The notes beneath the pieces were generated by a model that saw only the letters and a program-made list of their open reading frames with translations, was not told the DNA's origin and did not search any database. The position numbers and the translations under genes were made by a program. From DASYKS01 sp035995205 (GTDB lineage Bacteria > Acidobacteriota > Thermoanaerobaculia > Multivoradales > UBA5704), in NCBI GenBank assembly GCA_035995205.1, contig DASYKS010000090.1, positions 62,001 to 126,000 on the forward strand: a stretch of DNA of 64,000 nt. The letters are read 5' to 3'. Shown here piece after piece: positions 8,234-18,300 of this stretch; position 1 is the stretch's first letter; each line of letters starts with the position of its first letter.

Positions 8234-11200
8234 ACGAGCGCGACAACGATTGGACCGGCATGGAGGTCGCCGTGGTCGGCATGGCGGGCCGGTTTCCGGG
8301 CGCCAGGAACATCGAGCAATTCTGGGCGAACCTGCGCGCCGGGGTCGAATCGATCACCCGGTTCTCCGATGAAGAGCTGCGTGCCGCGGGCGAGGGCGAC
8401 GCGCAGCTCGCCAACCCGAGCTACATCAAGGTCGGCCGGACCATCGAGGACGACGACCTGTTCGACGCCGCGTTGTTTTCCTACAGCCCGCGCGAGGCCG
8501 AGCTGGTCGATCCGCAGCAGCGGATGTTCCTGGAGTGCGCGTGGGAGGCGCTGGAGCACGCGGGCTACGACACCGAGCGATTCTCCGGCCCGGTGGGGGT
8601 CTATTCGGGAATCAAGCTCACCACCTATCTATGGAACATCTACAGCAACCCGGGGCTGCTCGCCTCGGTGGGCGAGCTGAACGCCCAGATCGCCAACGAC
8701 CGCGACTACGTCGCGACCCGCGTCTCCTACAAACTCGGCCTCGGCGGCCCGAGCCTGAACGTCCAGTCGGCCTGCTCGACCTCGCTGGTGGCGGTGCATC
8801 TGGCCTGCCAGGGGCTGCTCGCCGGGGAGACCGACATGGCTCTGGCCGGGGGTGTCTCGGTGCGCACCCAGCAGACCGCCGGCTACTACTACCGCGAAGG
8901 GGACATCCTGTCGCCCGACGGCCGCATCCGCTCGTTCGACGCCGACGCGAAGGGGACGATCTTCGGCAGCGGCTTGGGGGTCGTGGTGCTGCGCCGCCTG
9001 GAGGACGCGCTCGCCGACGGCGACCGGATCTGGGGCGTGATCCGCGGCACCGCTGTCTCCAACGACGGCGCGGCGAAGATCGGCTTCACGGCGCCCGGCG
9101 CCGACGGCCAGGAGCGGGTGATCCGGGCCGCCCATGCGGTCTCCGGAGTCGATCCCGAGACGATCGGCTACATCGAGGCGCACGGCACCGGCACCCAGGT
9201 GGGCGACCCGATCGAGATGACCGCGCTCACCCGCGCGTTCCGCGCCAAGACCGACAAGCGCGGCTTCTGCGCGATCGGCTCGGTGAAGACCAACATCGGC
9301 CATCTGGCCTCGGCGGCGGGTGTCGCCGGCCTGATCAAGACGCTGCTCGCGCTCGACCGCGAAGAGCTGCCGGCGAGCATCAACTTCGAGCGGCCGAACC
9401 CGCAGATCGATTTCGAGTCGAGCCCATTCTACGTCCAGACCGCGCTCACCCCCTGGCCGCGCTCCGCCGCGCCGCGCCGGGCCGGAATCTCGGCGTTCGG
9501 CATCGGCGGCACCAACGCCCACGCGATCGTCGAAGAGGCGCCGGAAGCGGCGCCCTCCGGTCCCTCGCGGCCGTGGCAACTGCTGTTGCTCTCGGCGCGC
9601 ACCGAGAGCGCGCTCGAAGCCCGGACGGCGGCGCTCGCCCGCCATCTGGAGAGCGCGCCGGAGATGGCCGAGACGCCGTTTGCCGACGTCGCCTACACGC
9701 TCGCGCTCGGCCGGCGCCAGCTGGAGCATCGCCGCGCGCTGGTCTGCCGCGATCGCTCCGACGCGATCCGGGTGCTCGAAGGCGGCGACTCGAAGCGGCC
9801 GCTCGTCGCGGCGCGGGAGACCGGCGCGCCGCAGCTCGCGTTCCTGTTCTCCGGGCAGGGCTCGCAGCACGTCGGCATGCTCGCCGACCTGTATGCCGGC
9901 GAGACGACGTTCCGCGCCGAGATCGACCGTTGCGCCGAGATCCTCTCGCCGCATTTCTCGCCCGCTCTCGATCTGCGGGAGGTGCTTTACCCCGCGCCCG
10001 AGAAGCGCGCCGAAGCGGAAGCGCTGATGGCCGAGACACGCCTCACTCAGCCGGCGCTGTTTACGGTCGAATATGCGCTCGCGCGCCAGCTCGCCGGCTG
10101 GGGGATCGAGCCGCAGGCGATGCTCGGCCATTCGATCGGCGAATACGTGGCGGCCTGCCTGGCCGGGGTCTTCTCGCTCGAAGACGCGCTCGCTTTGGTT
10201 GCGGCACGCGGCCGGTTGATGCAGGCGGTGCCGCCCGGGGCGATGCTCACGGTGTCGCTGCCGGCGGCCGAGGTCGAGGCGCTTCTCGGCGACCATCCCG
10301 AGCTGTCGCTCGCCGCCACCAACGCGCCGAAGCGCGCCGTGGTGGCCGGGCCGTTTGCCGCGATCGAGGCGCTGGAGGCGGCTCTTAGCGCGCGCGGCGT
10401 CGCGTTCCGCCGCCTGCACACCTCGCACGCGTTCCACTCGGCGATGATGGATCCCGCCCTCGCGCCGTTCCGCAAAGAGGTCGAGCGCGTGGCGCTTTCG
10501 GCGCCGAACAAAGCGTACGTTTCCAACGTCACCGGCGATTGGATCACCGAGGCCCAGGCGACCGATCCCGAGTATTGGGTGCGCCACCTGCGCGGCACGG
10601 TACGCTTCGCCGAGGGATTGAAGATCCTCTACGCCGAGCCCGACCGGGCGCTGCTCGAAGTCGGCCCGGGGACCAGCCTCGCGCAGCTCGCGCGCCAGCA
10701 TCCGGACCGCGGCACGCGGCCGGTCGTCGCCTCGGCGCGCCAGCCGAAGGAGGAGCAGGACGATCTCGCGGTGTTGCTCGGCGCGCTCGGCCAGCTCTGG
10801 ATGGCGGGGGTGGAGATCGATCAGAAGGCGTTCTTCGCCGGGCAACAGCGGCGGCGCGCGGTGCTGCCCACCTACCCGTTCGAGCGCCGCCGGTTCTACA
10901 TCGAGCCGGCGACCGACATGCTCGCCGCGATGTCGTCGCAAGCGGGGGCCAAGAGGCTCGACTTCGAGGACTGGTTCTACGTGCCGTACTGGAAGCCCTC
11001 CTCTCCGGCGCTTCCCCGGCCGGTCGCGGAGCTGGTGGCGGAGCTGGGCGCGCCGCGTTTCCTGGTGTTCGAGGACGCGGCCGGTTTGGGCGCCGCCTTG
11101 TCCGAGCGCCTGCTCGCGGCGGGGGTGGCGGTCGCCACGGTCGTCGCGGCGGCCGCCGGGTCCGGCTTTGCGCAGACGGCGCCGGACCGCTTCGCGATCG

Positions 11201-14200
11201 ACCCCGGGCAGGCGGAAGCCTGCGACCGCTTGCTCGAAGCGCTCGCCGCCGCGGGCGGGCTGCCGGCGCGCATCGTCCACTGCTTCGCGGTCGGCGGCGA
11301 CGACACCTCCAGCCCGGCGCTTCGCGCGACGCTCGAACAGCGCTCGTTCTACAGCCTGCTCTATCTCGGCCAGGCGCTCGGACGCCAGCGGCTGGCGGAG
11401 AAAGTCGAAATCGCGGTGGTCGCCACGGGGTTGTTCCGCGCCCGCGGCGATGAGGCGGTGACGCCGGAGAAGGCGACGCTGCTCGGGCCCTGCAAGGTGC
11501 TGCCGCAAGAGAACCCGCGGCTCGGTGCCCGGGCGATCGACGTCGAATGGCCGGGTGACGAGCGGGCGCTCGATCGGCTGTGCGCCGAGATCTGCGATCC
11601 GCGCGCCGACGTGGGCGTCGCCTTGCGCGGCGACCGCCGCTTCGTCCAGGCCTGGGAGCCGATCAAGCTCGACCGCACGCTCGAATCCCGCCTGCCATTC
11701 GTCGATCGCGGCGTCTATTTGATCACCGGCGGCTTCGGCGGCGTCGGCTTGACGATCGCCGAATCGCTCGCCACCGGGTGCCGCGCCCGCCTGGTGCTCA
11801 CCGGACGTAGCGCGTTGCCGCCGCGCGAAAGTTGGGACGCGCACCTGGCCGCGCAGCCCGAGGCGGAGGGGGACGCGCAGAGCCGGGCGATGCGCGCGGT
11901 CCTACGGCTCGAAGCTCTGGGCGCCGAAGTGTTGGTGGCGCGCGCGGACGTTTCGAACCTCGACGAGATGCGCGCCGCGGTCGCGGCGGCGCACGAACGG
12001 TTCGGCTCCGAGGCTCCGATTCGCGGTGTCGTCCACGCCGCGGGCCTGCCCGGCGGCGGCATCATCCAGTTGAAGGACCCGAAGGTCGCGGCGGCGGTGC
12101 TCGCGCCGAAACTGGCCGGCGCGCGGGTGCTGGAAACGGTGCTCGCCGAGGAGCCGCTCGATTTCTTCGTGCTCTGTTCGTCGACGATCGCGATCTACGG
12201 CAATTTCGGCCAGGTCGACTACTGCGCCGCCAACTCCTTTCTCGACGCCTTCGCCGAGGATCTTTCGAGCCGGCGCGGCATCACCGCCCTGTCGATCAAC
12301 TACGGCGCCTGGCGCGACGTCGGCATGGCGGTCCATGCGCGCGTGCCGACGGCGGCGACCGCCGCTTCGCCCGCGGACCTCGCGCCCGCCGGGCCGCGCC
12401 TGCACCCGCTGGTCCACGCGCTGGTCGAAGACGGGCCGGAACGAAAAGTGTTCCTGTCGCGGCTGACGCCCGGCGATCTGTGGGTGATCGACGAGCACCT
12501 GGTGGCGAAGACCCCGGCGGTCCCCGGCACCGGCTGCCTGGAGATGGCGCGCGCGGCGTTTACCGCCGCGTTCGGCGATGGGCCGGTCGAGCTGTCGGAC
12601 GTCTACTTCCTCACCCCGCTGATGGTTCCCGCCGGGCGCGAGCAGGAGGTCCGGATCGTGCTCGAAAGAGGCAAGGACGAGGCCTGGAGCTTCCGCATCG
12701 CGAGCCGTGCTTCGGCCGACGCGAAATGGCAGGAGCACGCCTTCGGCAAGGCGCGGGCGGGTTCCGCCGAGCTCGGCCGGCGCGATCTTTCCGAGCTGAA
12801 AGCGAGCGCCTCCCTGCGCACCAACGAGGTGACCGCCAAGCTGCTCGACGATCGGGAAGGATTGGTCTGGTGGGGGCCGCGCTGGCAGTCGCTCAAGCGC
12901 GTCCACCTCGGCGATGGCCGGGCGCTCGCGCGGCTCGAATTGCCCGAGGAGTTCGTCTCCGACTTGGCAACGATGCCGCTCCATCCCGCGCTGCTCGACG
13001 TCGCGACCGGCATCGTCGGCATGCTCGAAGAGGGGAGCCATCTGCCGTTCTCGTACCGGCGCCTGCGGTTCTCCGGCCGGATGCCGAAGAACCTCTGGAG
13101 CTCGATCCGGCGGGGCGAGGACGCGACCTCCGAAACGGTGACCGCGGACGTCTCGCTGCTCGACGACGACGGCCGCGCGGTGGTCGAGATCGAAGGCTTC
13201 ACGTTGAAGACCGTCGGCGCCGCCGTCGCCCGCCTGGAATCCCAGGCCGAGGCGAAAGCGGCGCCGGCCTCGCCGAGCGCCGCTCCGGCGGTGATCGAAG
13301 CGAGCGCGCCGAAGAGCGCCACCGGCGACGCCCAGCGCGATGCCCTGCTTGCCCAGTCGGGCATGAGCCCGGCCGAGGGGGTGGAGGCGTTCCGGCGCAT
13401 CCTCGCGGCGCGGGCGGGCCGCCAGGTCGCGGTCTCGCCGCGCGACCTACGGGCGCTGCTCGAACAGATGCAGCGGGCGCGGGTCCACGGGCCGGGCGAG
13501 GCGGCGGCCGCCTCGACGGTCGTCCGGGCGGCGCATCCGCGCAGCGTCCAGACGCCGTTCGTCGAACCGGCGACCGAGATCGAGAAGCGGCTGGCGGAGA
13601 TCTGGCAGCGGGTGCTCGGCATCGACGCGATCGGCCTCGACGACAACTTCTACGAGATGGGCGGCGATTCGGTGCTCGGCATCCAGATCGTCGCCGCGGC
13701 GCGCGACGCGGGCGTCGATCTGCAGAGCAGCCAGCTGTTCGAGCACCAGACGCTGCGCGAGCTCGGCCGGGCGCTCGACGCCGCCGCGGGAGCCGCCGTC
13801 GAGCCGGCGACCGCCGGACCGGTGAGATTCGAGCTCGCCGGCCTCTCGGCGGAGGCGCTGGCCCGGCTCCTCGACGGCCGCGAGGAGACCGAGGACGCCT
13901 ATCCGCTCTCGCCGCTCCAGGAGGGCTTCCTGTTCCACACCCTCGCCTCGGGCGGCGCCTCGGTCTTCGTCGAGCAGATCACCGCCACGCTGCTCGGCGA
14001 CGTCGATCCCCGGATGATGGCCGCGGCCTGGCAGCGCGCGGTCGATCGCCATCCCGCCCTGCGCTCCTGGTTCGCCTGGGACGACCTTCCCCGGCCGCTC
14101 CAGATCGTGGCGGCGAAGGCGGAGCTGCCGATCCGGATCGAAGACCTCCGCGACCTGCCGCCGGCGCCGCGCGCGGTCCGGGTGGCGGAGGGCCGGCGGA

Positions 14201-15309
14201 TCGACCGCGAGACGCCGTTCGATCTCGCGGCGCCGCCGCTCATGCGGGTGCGCCTGGCGAGGACCGAGGAGCGAACCTGGGAGGTCACCTGGAGCCACCA
14301 TCACCTGCTGATGGACGGCTGGTCCTCGCCGATGCTGGTCACCGAGGTGTTCAACGCCTACGAGGTGCTGCGCGGCGGCGGTGAGCCGCAAGCGCCGCCG
14401 GCGCGCCGGTTCGGCGACTACATCGCCTGGCTCGAAACGCGCGACGCCGGTGCCGCGGAACGCTTCTTCCGCCGCTACCTGATGGGCCTCAACGGGGCGA
14501 CGGCGCTCGCCGCCGACCGCCCGGCGGACGGCGTCGCGCGAACGCGCTCCGATTACCTGCGTCTGGGCGTGAGCCTGTCCGCCGAGCTCGATGCCGGATT
14601 GCGCGAGGCGGCCAAACGCGAGCAGGTATCGCTCTCGATCCTCGCCGCCACCGGTTGGGCGCTGCTGCTCGGCCAGGAAGCCGGGAGCGAGGACGTGGTC
14701 TACGCCGCGTCGGTCTCCGGCCGGCCGCCCGAGCTGGCGGGGGTCGAGGAGACCGTGGGTTGCTTCATCAACGCGCTGCCGGTGCGGGCGCGCCTCTCGC
14801 GCGAGGTCCCGCTCGGCGACTGGTTCCGCGCCTTCCAGTCCGAGCAGGCCGAGCTTCTCGGCTACTCGTACGCCTCGCTGGTCGAGGTCCGGCGCTGGGC
14901 CGGGCTGCCGGCCGACCGGGCGCTGTTCGAGGCCGAATTCGGTTTCTGGAACTTCCCGTTCGTGCGTCCCGAAGGGCGCCGGAGCTTCGATCTCGACATG
15001 CCCGACTACGACGTGGCGACGGACCAGCCGCTATCGCTCCGGGTGATTCCGTACGAGGGCTTCACGCTCCAGCTGACCTACGACCAGAGGCGTTTCGACG
15101 CCGCGACGATCGAGCACAAACTGCGCAAGCTCGAGCGGGTGTTGGCACTGATGGTCGAACGTCCGCGGGCGGTGCTCGGAGAATTGCTCGACGAGCTCGC
15201 CGAGCTCGACCGCGAACGGCTGCGCGCGACGGCCGCGGTGGTTTCGGACGTCGCCCGCGAGAAGCTCAAGGCCCGGCGCCGCGGCGCCGTGGCGGTGCCC
15301 GGAGTCTGA
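8230..15309 (+). CDS. Hybrid polyketide synthase-NRPS: KS-AT-KR-DH-like-ACP-C
   Basis: The 2359-residue product adds and reduces one malonate unit, then offers it to the next NRPS. The start ATG at 8230 overlaps the previous stop and has GGAGCAGGG just upstream. KS: residues about 10-430 with Cys182 (SACSTS), His318 and His358. AT: about 530-850, GHSIGEY with Ser635, and HAFHS at 733-737, the malonyl-CoA-type signature. KR: TGGFGGVG at 1166-1173, with Ser1318, Tyr1331 and Asn1335, so it looks active. A dehydratase-fold region (about 1390-1665) follows the KR rather than preceding it; it keeps His1423 and Asp1590, but the usual HxxxG glycine is Lys1427 and the DxxxQ/H position is Gly1594. ACP: Ser1814 in GGDSV. 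Terminal C domain: HHLLMDG at 2024-2030. No A domain follows, so this C must accept the aminoacyl group of the next protein. Confidence 0.95.
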   Translation: MNERDNDWTGMEVAVVGMAGRFPGARNIEQFWANLRAGVESITRFSDEELRAAGEGDAQLANPSYIKVGRTIEDDDLFDAALFSYSPREAELVDPQQRMFLECAWEALEHAGYDTERFSGPVGVYSGIKLTTYLWNIYSNPGLLASVGELNAQIANDRDYVATRVSYKLGLGGPSLNVQSACSTSLVAVHLACQGLLAGETDMALAGGVSVRTQQTAGYYYREGDILSPDGRIRSFDADAKGTIFGSGLGVVVLRRLEDALADGDRIWGVIRGTAVSNDGAAKIGFTAPGADGQERVIRAAHAVSGVDPETIGYIEAHGTGTQVGDPIEMTALTRAFRAKTDKRGFCAIGSVKTNIGHLASAAGVAGLIKTLLALDREELPASINFERPNPQIDFESSPFYVQTALTPWPRSAAPRRAGISAFGIGGTNAHAIVEEAPEAAPSGPSRPWQLLLLSARTESALEARTAALARHLESAPEMAETPFADVAYTLALGRRQLEHRRALVCRDRSDAIRVLEGGDSKRPLVAARETGAPQLAFLFSGQGSQHVGMLADLYAGETTFRAEIDRCAEILSPHFSPALDLREVLYPAPEKRAEAEALMAETRLTQPALFTVEYALARQLAGWGIEPQAMLGHSIGEYVAACLAGVFSLEDALALVAARGRLMQAVPPGAMLTVSLPAAEVEALLGDHPELSLAATNAPKRAVVAGPFAAIEALEAALSARGVAFRRLHTSHAFHSAMMDPALAPFRKEVERVALSAPNKAYVSNVTGDWITEAQATDPEYWVRHLRGTVRFAEGLKILYAEPDRALLEVGPGTSLAQLARQHPDRGTRPVVASARQPKEEQDDLAVLLGALGQLWMAGVEIDQKAFFAGQQRRRAVLPTYPFERRRFYIEPATDMLAAMSSQAGAKRLDFEDWFYVPYWKPSSPALPRPVAELVAELGAPRFLVFEDAAGLGAALSERLLAAGVAVATVVAAAAGSGFAQTAPDRFAIDPGQAEACDRLLEALAAAGGLPARIVHCFAVGGDDTSSPALRATLEQRSFYSLLYLGQALGRQRLAEKVEIAVVATGLFRARGDEAVTPEKATLLGPCKVLPQENPRLGARAIDVEWPGDERALDRLCAEICDPRADVGVALRGDRRFVQAWEPIKLDRTLESRLPFVDRGVYLITGGFGGVGLTIAESLATGCRARLVLTGRSALPPRESWDAHLAAQPEAEGDAQSRAMRAVLRLEALGAEVLVARADVSNLDEMRAAVAAAHERFGSEAPIRGVVHAAGLPGGGIIQLKDPKVAAAVLAPKLAGARVLETVLAEEPLDFFVLCSSTIAIYGNFGQVDYCAANSFLDAFAEDLSSRRGITALSINYGAWRDVGMAVHARVPTAATAASPADLAPAGPRLHPLVHALVEDGPERKVFLSRLTPGDLWVIDEHLVAKTPAVPGTGCLEMARAAFTAAFGDGPVELSDVYFLTPLMVPAGREQEVRIVLERGKDEAWSFRIASRASADAKWQEHAFGKARAGSAELGRRDLSELKASASLRTNEVTAKLLDDREGLVWWGPRWQSLKRVHLGDGRALARLELPEEFVSDLATMPLHPALLDVATGIVGMLEEGSHLPFSYRRLRFSGRMPKNLWSSIRRGEDATSETVTADVSLLDDDGRAVVEIEGFTLKTVGAAVARLESQAEAKAAPASPSAAPAVIEASAPKSATGDAQRDALLAQSGMSPAEGVEAFRRILAARAGRQVAVSPRDLRALLEQMQRARVHGPGEAAAASTVVRAAHPRSVQTPFVEPATEIEKRLAEIWQRVLGIDAIGLDDNFYEMGGDSVLGIQIVAAARDAGVDLQSSQLFEHQTLRELGRALDAAAGAAVEPATAGPVRFELAGLSAEALARLLDGREETEDAYPLSPLQEGFLFHTLASGGASVFVEQITATLLGDVDPRMMAAAWQRAVDRHPALRSWFAWDDLPRPLQIVAAKAELPIRIEDLRDLPPAPRAVRVAEGRRIDRETPFDLAAPPLMRVRLARTEERTWEVTWSHHHLLMDGWSSPMLVTEVFNAYEVLRGGGEPQAPPARRFGDYIAWLETRDAGAAERFFRRYLMGLNGATALAADRPADGVARTRSDYLRLGVSLSAELDAGLREAAKREQVSLSILAATGWALLLGQEAGSEDVVYAASVSGRPPELAGVEETVGCFINALPVRARLSREVPLGDWFRAFQSEQAELLGYSYASLVEVRRWAGLPADRALFEAEFGFWNFPFVRPEGRRSFDLDMPDYDVATDQPLSLRVIPYEGFTLQLTYDQRRFDAATIEHKLRKLERVLALMVERPRAVLGELLDELAELDRERLRATAAVVSDVAREKLKARRRGAVAVPGV

Positions 15310-15310
15310 C

Positions 15311-18300
15311 GTGAGCGCTTCGTCGAGCGAGGTGGAGATGCTGGGCGTCCGGCCGTCGCCGCAACAGGCGCGCCTCCGGCGGCGCATGGCGGAGACCGCG
15401 GATGCCGCCTATTGGGCCGCCCGCTGCCGGATCGAGATCGAAGGGCCGCTGGACGTAGCCGCGCTCGACCGGGCGTTCGGGCGCGTGGTGGCACAGCTGG
15501 AGATCCTGCGCGCGGGTCCTTTCGGTCCGGCCGGCCACGAACTGCCGCTCGCGCCGCTGCCGCGCCTGGAAATTCGCGACCTCTCCTCTCTCGGGCCGGT
15601 CGCGCGTGCCGCGGACCTCGCGGCGCTCGCCCGGCTCGCCGCGCTCGCCCGGCTCGCCGCGCCCGCCGACCTCACGCGCCCGCCGTTCCTCCGCGCGGTG
15701 CTCGCCAAGGTGGATCGAGAGCGTGCGGTGCTCGCGTTCGCGATGTCCGCACTGCTCGCCGACGAGGCCGCGCTCGACCTGCTCGCCGGCGCGCTCGCCC
15801 GCGCCTATGCCGCGGAGCGCGGGGCGGAGGGGGCGCCGGCCGAGGAGCCGTTCCAGTACGCCGACCTCGCGGATTGGCTGGGCGACCTCCAGGAATCGCC
15901 GGACACCGTCCAAGGGCGTGCCTACTGGAGCCGGCAGACGATCCCTGTCTGGACCCTGGAAGAGCTGGCGCTGCCGGGGAATGGAGACCCCGACGGGGGA
16001 GAGGTGGGCAGCGTGCCGGTGCCGCTCGCCGCGGCGGCCGCGGCCGGCCTCCCCGCGCTCGCGGCGGCCAGCGGCGCGACGGTGGGCGATCTGCTCGCGG
16101 CGGCCTGGGCGGCGCTTCTCGCGCTCCTCGCGGGGCGCGCCGACGCCGCGCTCGGCGCCACCTTCGAGGGGCGCAAGTTTCCCGAGCTTGCCGAGGTGGT
16201 CGGGCCGTGCGCCCAGCGCCTGCCGGTGGTTCTCGATCTGCCGGCCGACCTGCCGTTCGCGGAGGCGGTCGTCCGCGCCGCGGCGGCGTTTGCCGAGCGG
16301 CGCGGTTTCGAGGAGCTGTTCGCCGAGGAGCTGTTGCCCGTTGGCGTCGAGCCGCCGTTCGCGTTCTCCCTCCGCGCCGCGCCGCCGACGTTCGCGGCGG
16401 GAGGGGCGATCTTCCGGGTCGTCGCCCGCGAGGCTCTCTTCGATCGCCCGGCCTTCGAGCTCCGCGCGATGATCGCTCCGGCCGGCGTGGACCTCGAGCT
16501 CCGGTTCGACGGCGAGCGGGTCGCCGCGTTCGACGCCGAGCTGCTCGCCGCCCGCCTGTCCGCGCTCCTCGATTCCGCGGTCGCGGCTCCCGAAACTCCG
16601 CTCGGCGAGCTGCCCACGGTCGGCGAGGCGGAGCGCGATCGCCTGGTCCGCGGCTGGCGCGACAGCCGGCGCGACCTCGGTCCCGTGCATACTCTCGACG
16701 GCCTGTTCGCGCGCCAGGCGGCGGCGACGCCCGATCTCGTCGCCCTGGAGAGCGGCGACCAAGCGCTCACTTTCGCCGCGCTCGCCGCGCGTTCCACGGC
16801 GCTTGCCGCCGCGCTCGCTGGGCGCGGGATCGGCCACGGGTCGATCGTCGCGCTCTGCCTCGACCGCTCGCCGGCGATGGTGGCCGCGATGCTCGGCGTG
16901 CTCGGGACGGGCGCGGCGTTCCTGCCGCTCGATCCGAGCTATCCGATCGAGCGGCTCCGCTTCATGCTCGACGACGCGCGGCCGTCTCTGCTGCTTCTCG
17001 GCGAGGGCGCGCCGGCCGATCTCGGCACCGCCATCCCCACGCCCACGCTCGACCTGCGCTCGTTCGACGGGCTCGCCGGCCCGTTGCCGGCTCGGGCGGG
17101 CGCCGATCCGGACGACCTCGCCTACGTGATCTATACCTCCGGTTCGACCGGCCGGCCGAAAGGGGTGGCGGTCGCGCACGCGGCGATCGCCAACCGCCTG
17201 CTCTGGATGCAGGACGCGTTTCCGATCGGTCCGGGCGACGCGGTGCTGCAGAAGACGCCGTACGGTTTCGACGCCTCGCTGTGGGAGATCTTCGTGCCGC
17301 TGGCAACCGGCGCGCGGCTGGTGCTCGCCCGGCCCGGGGCGCACGGCGACGCGTCCTATCTCGCCACCGCGGTGGCGGCGCGCGGCGTCACGGTGCTGCA
17401 ACTCGTGCCGTCGCTGCTCGGGCCCTTCCTCGATGCCGAAGAGTCGGCCGCCTGCCGCGGGCGCCTTCGCCGGCTTTTCTGCGGCGGCGAGGCGCTGCCG
17501 GCGGCGCTTGCCACGCGGGCGCGGGAGCGCGTCGGCGTCGAGCCGGTCAACCTTTACGGCCCGACCGAGGCGGCGATCGACGCCGCCTGTTGGGCCGAAG
17601 GCGCGCGCGGCGCGACATCGGGCATGGTGCCGATTGGCCGGCCGATCGCCAACGACCGGATTCTGCTGCTCGGCGAGCGCGGCCTCCTCGCGCCGCAGGG
17701 ATCGCACGGCGAGATCGCGATCGGCGGCGTCGGGCTGGCGCGCGGTTATCTCGGCCGGCCGGACCTGACCGCCGAGCGCTTCGTGCCCGACGGCTGGAGC
17801 GGCGAGGCGGGAGCCCGGCTGTACCGGACCGGAGACCTCGGCCGCTGGCGCGCGGACGGGGCGCTCGAATACCTCGGCCGTACCGATCTCCAGGTCAAGA
17901 TCCGGGGCGTCCGCATCGAGCTCGGCGAAGTCGAGGCGCGCCTCGCGCAACTCCCCGGGGTCGCCGAGGCCGCCGTGGCCTTGCATGCCGGAGCGGCGGG
18001 CGACCCGCGCCTGGTCGCCTATCTGGTCGGCCGCGAGGCGATCGATCCCGCCGCCTTGCGCGCGTTCCTCGGCGCCTCGCTGCCCGAGGCGATGATGCCT
18101 TCCTTCGTGGTCGCGCTGCCCGCCCTGCCCCGGCTGGCGAACGGCAAAGTCGACCGCGCGGCGCTTCCGGCGCCCGACCCCGGCCGGCCGGACGACCGCT
18201 ACCTGGCGCCGCGCACGCCGACCGAGCAGATCCTGGCGGAACGGCTGGCGGAGCTGTTCGGCGTTGCGCGGCTCGGCGTACACGACAATTTCTTCGACTT

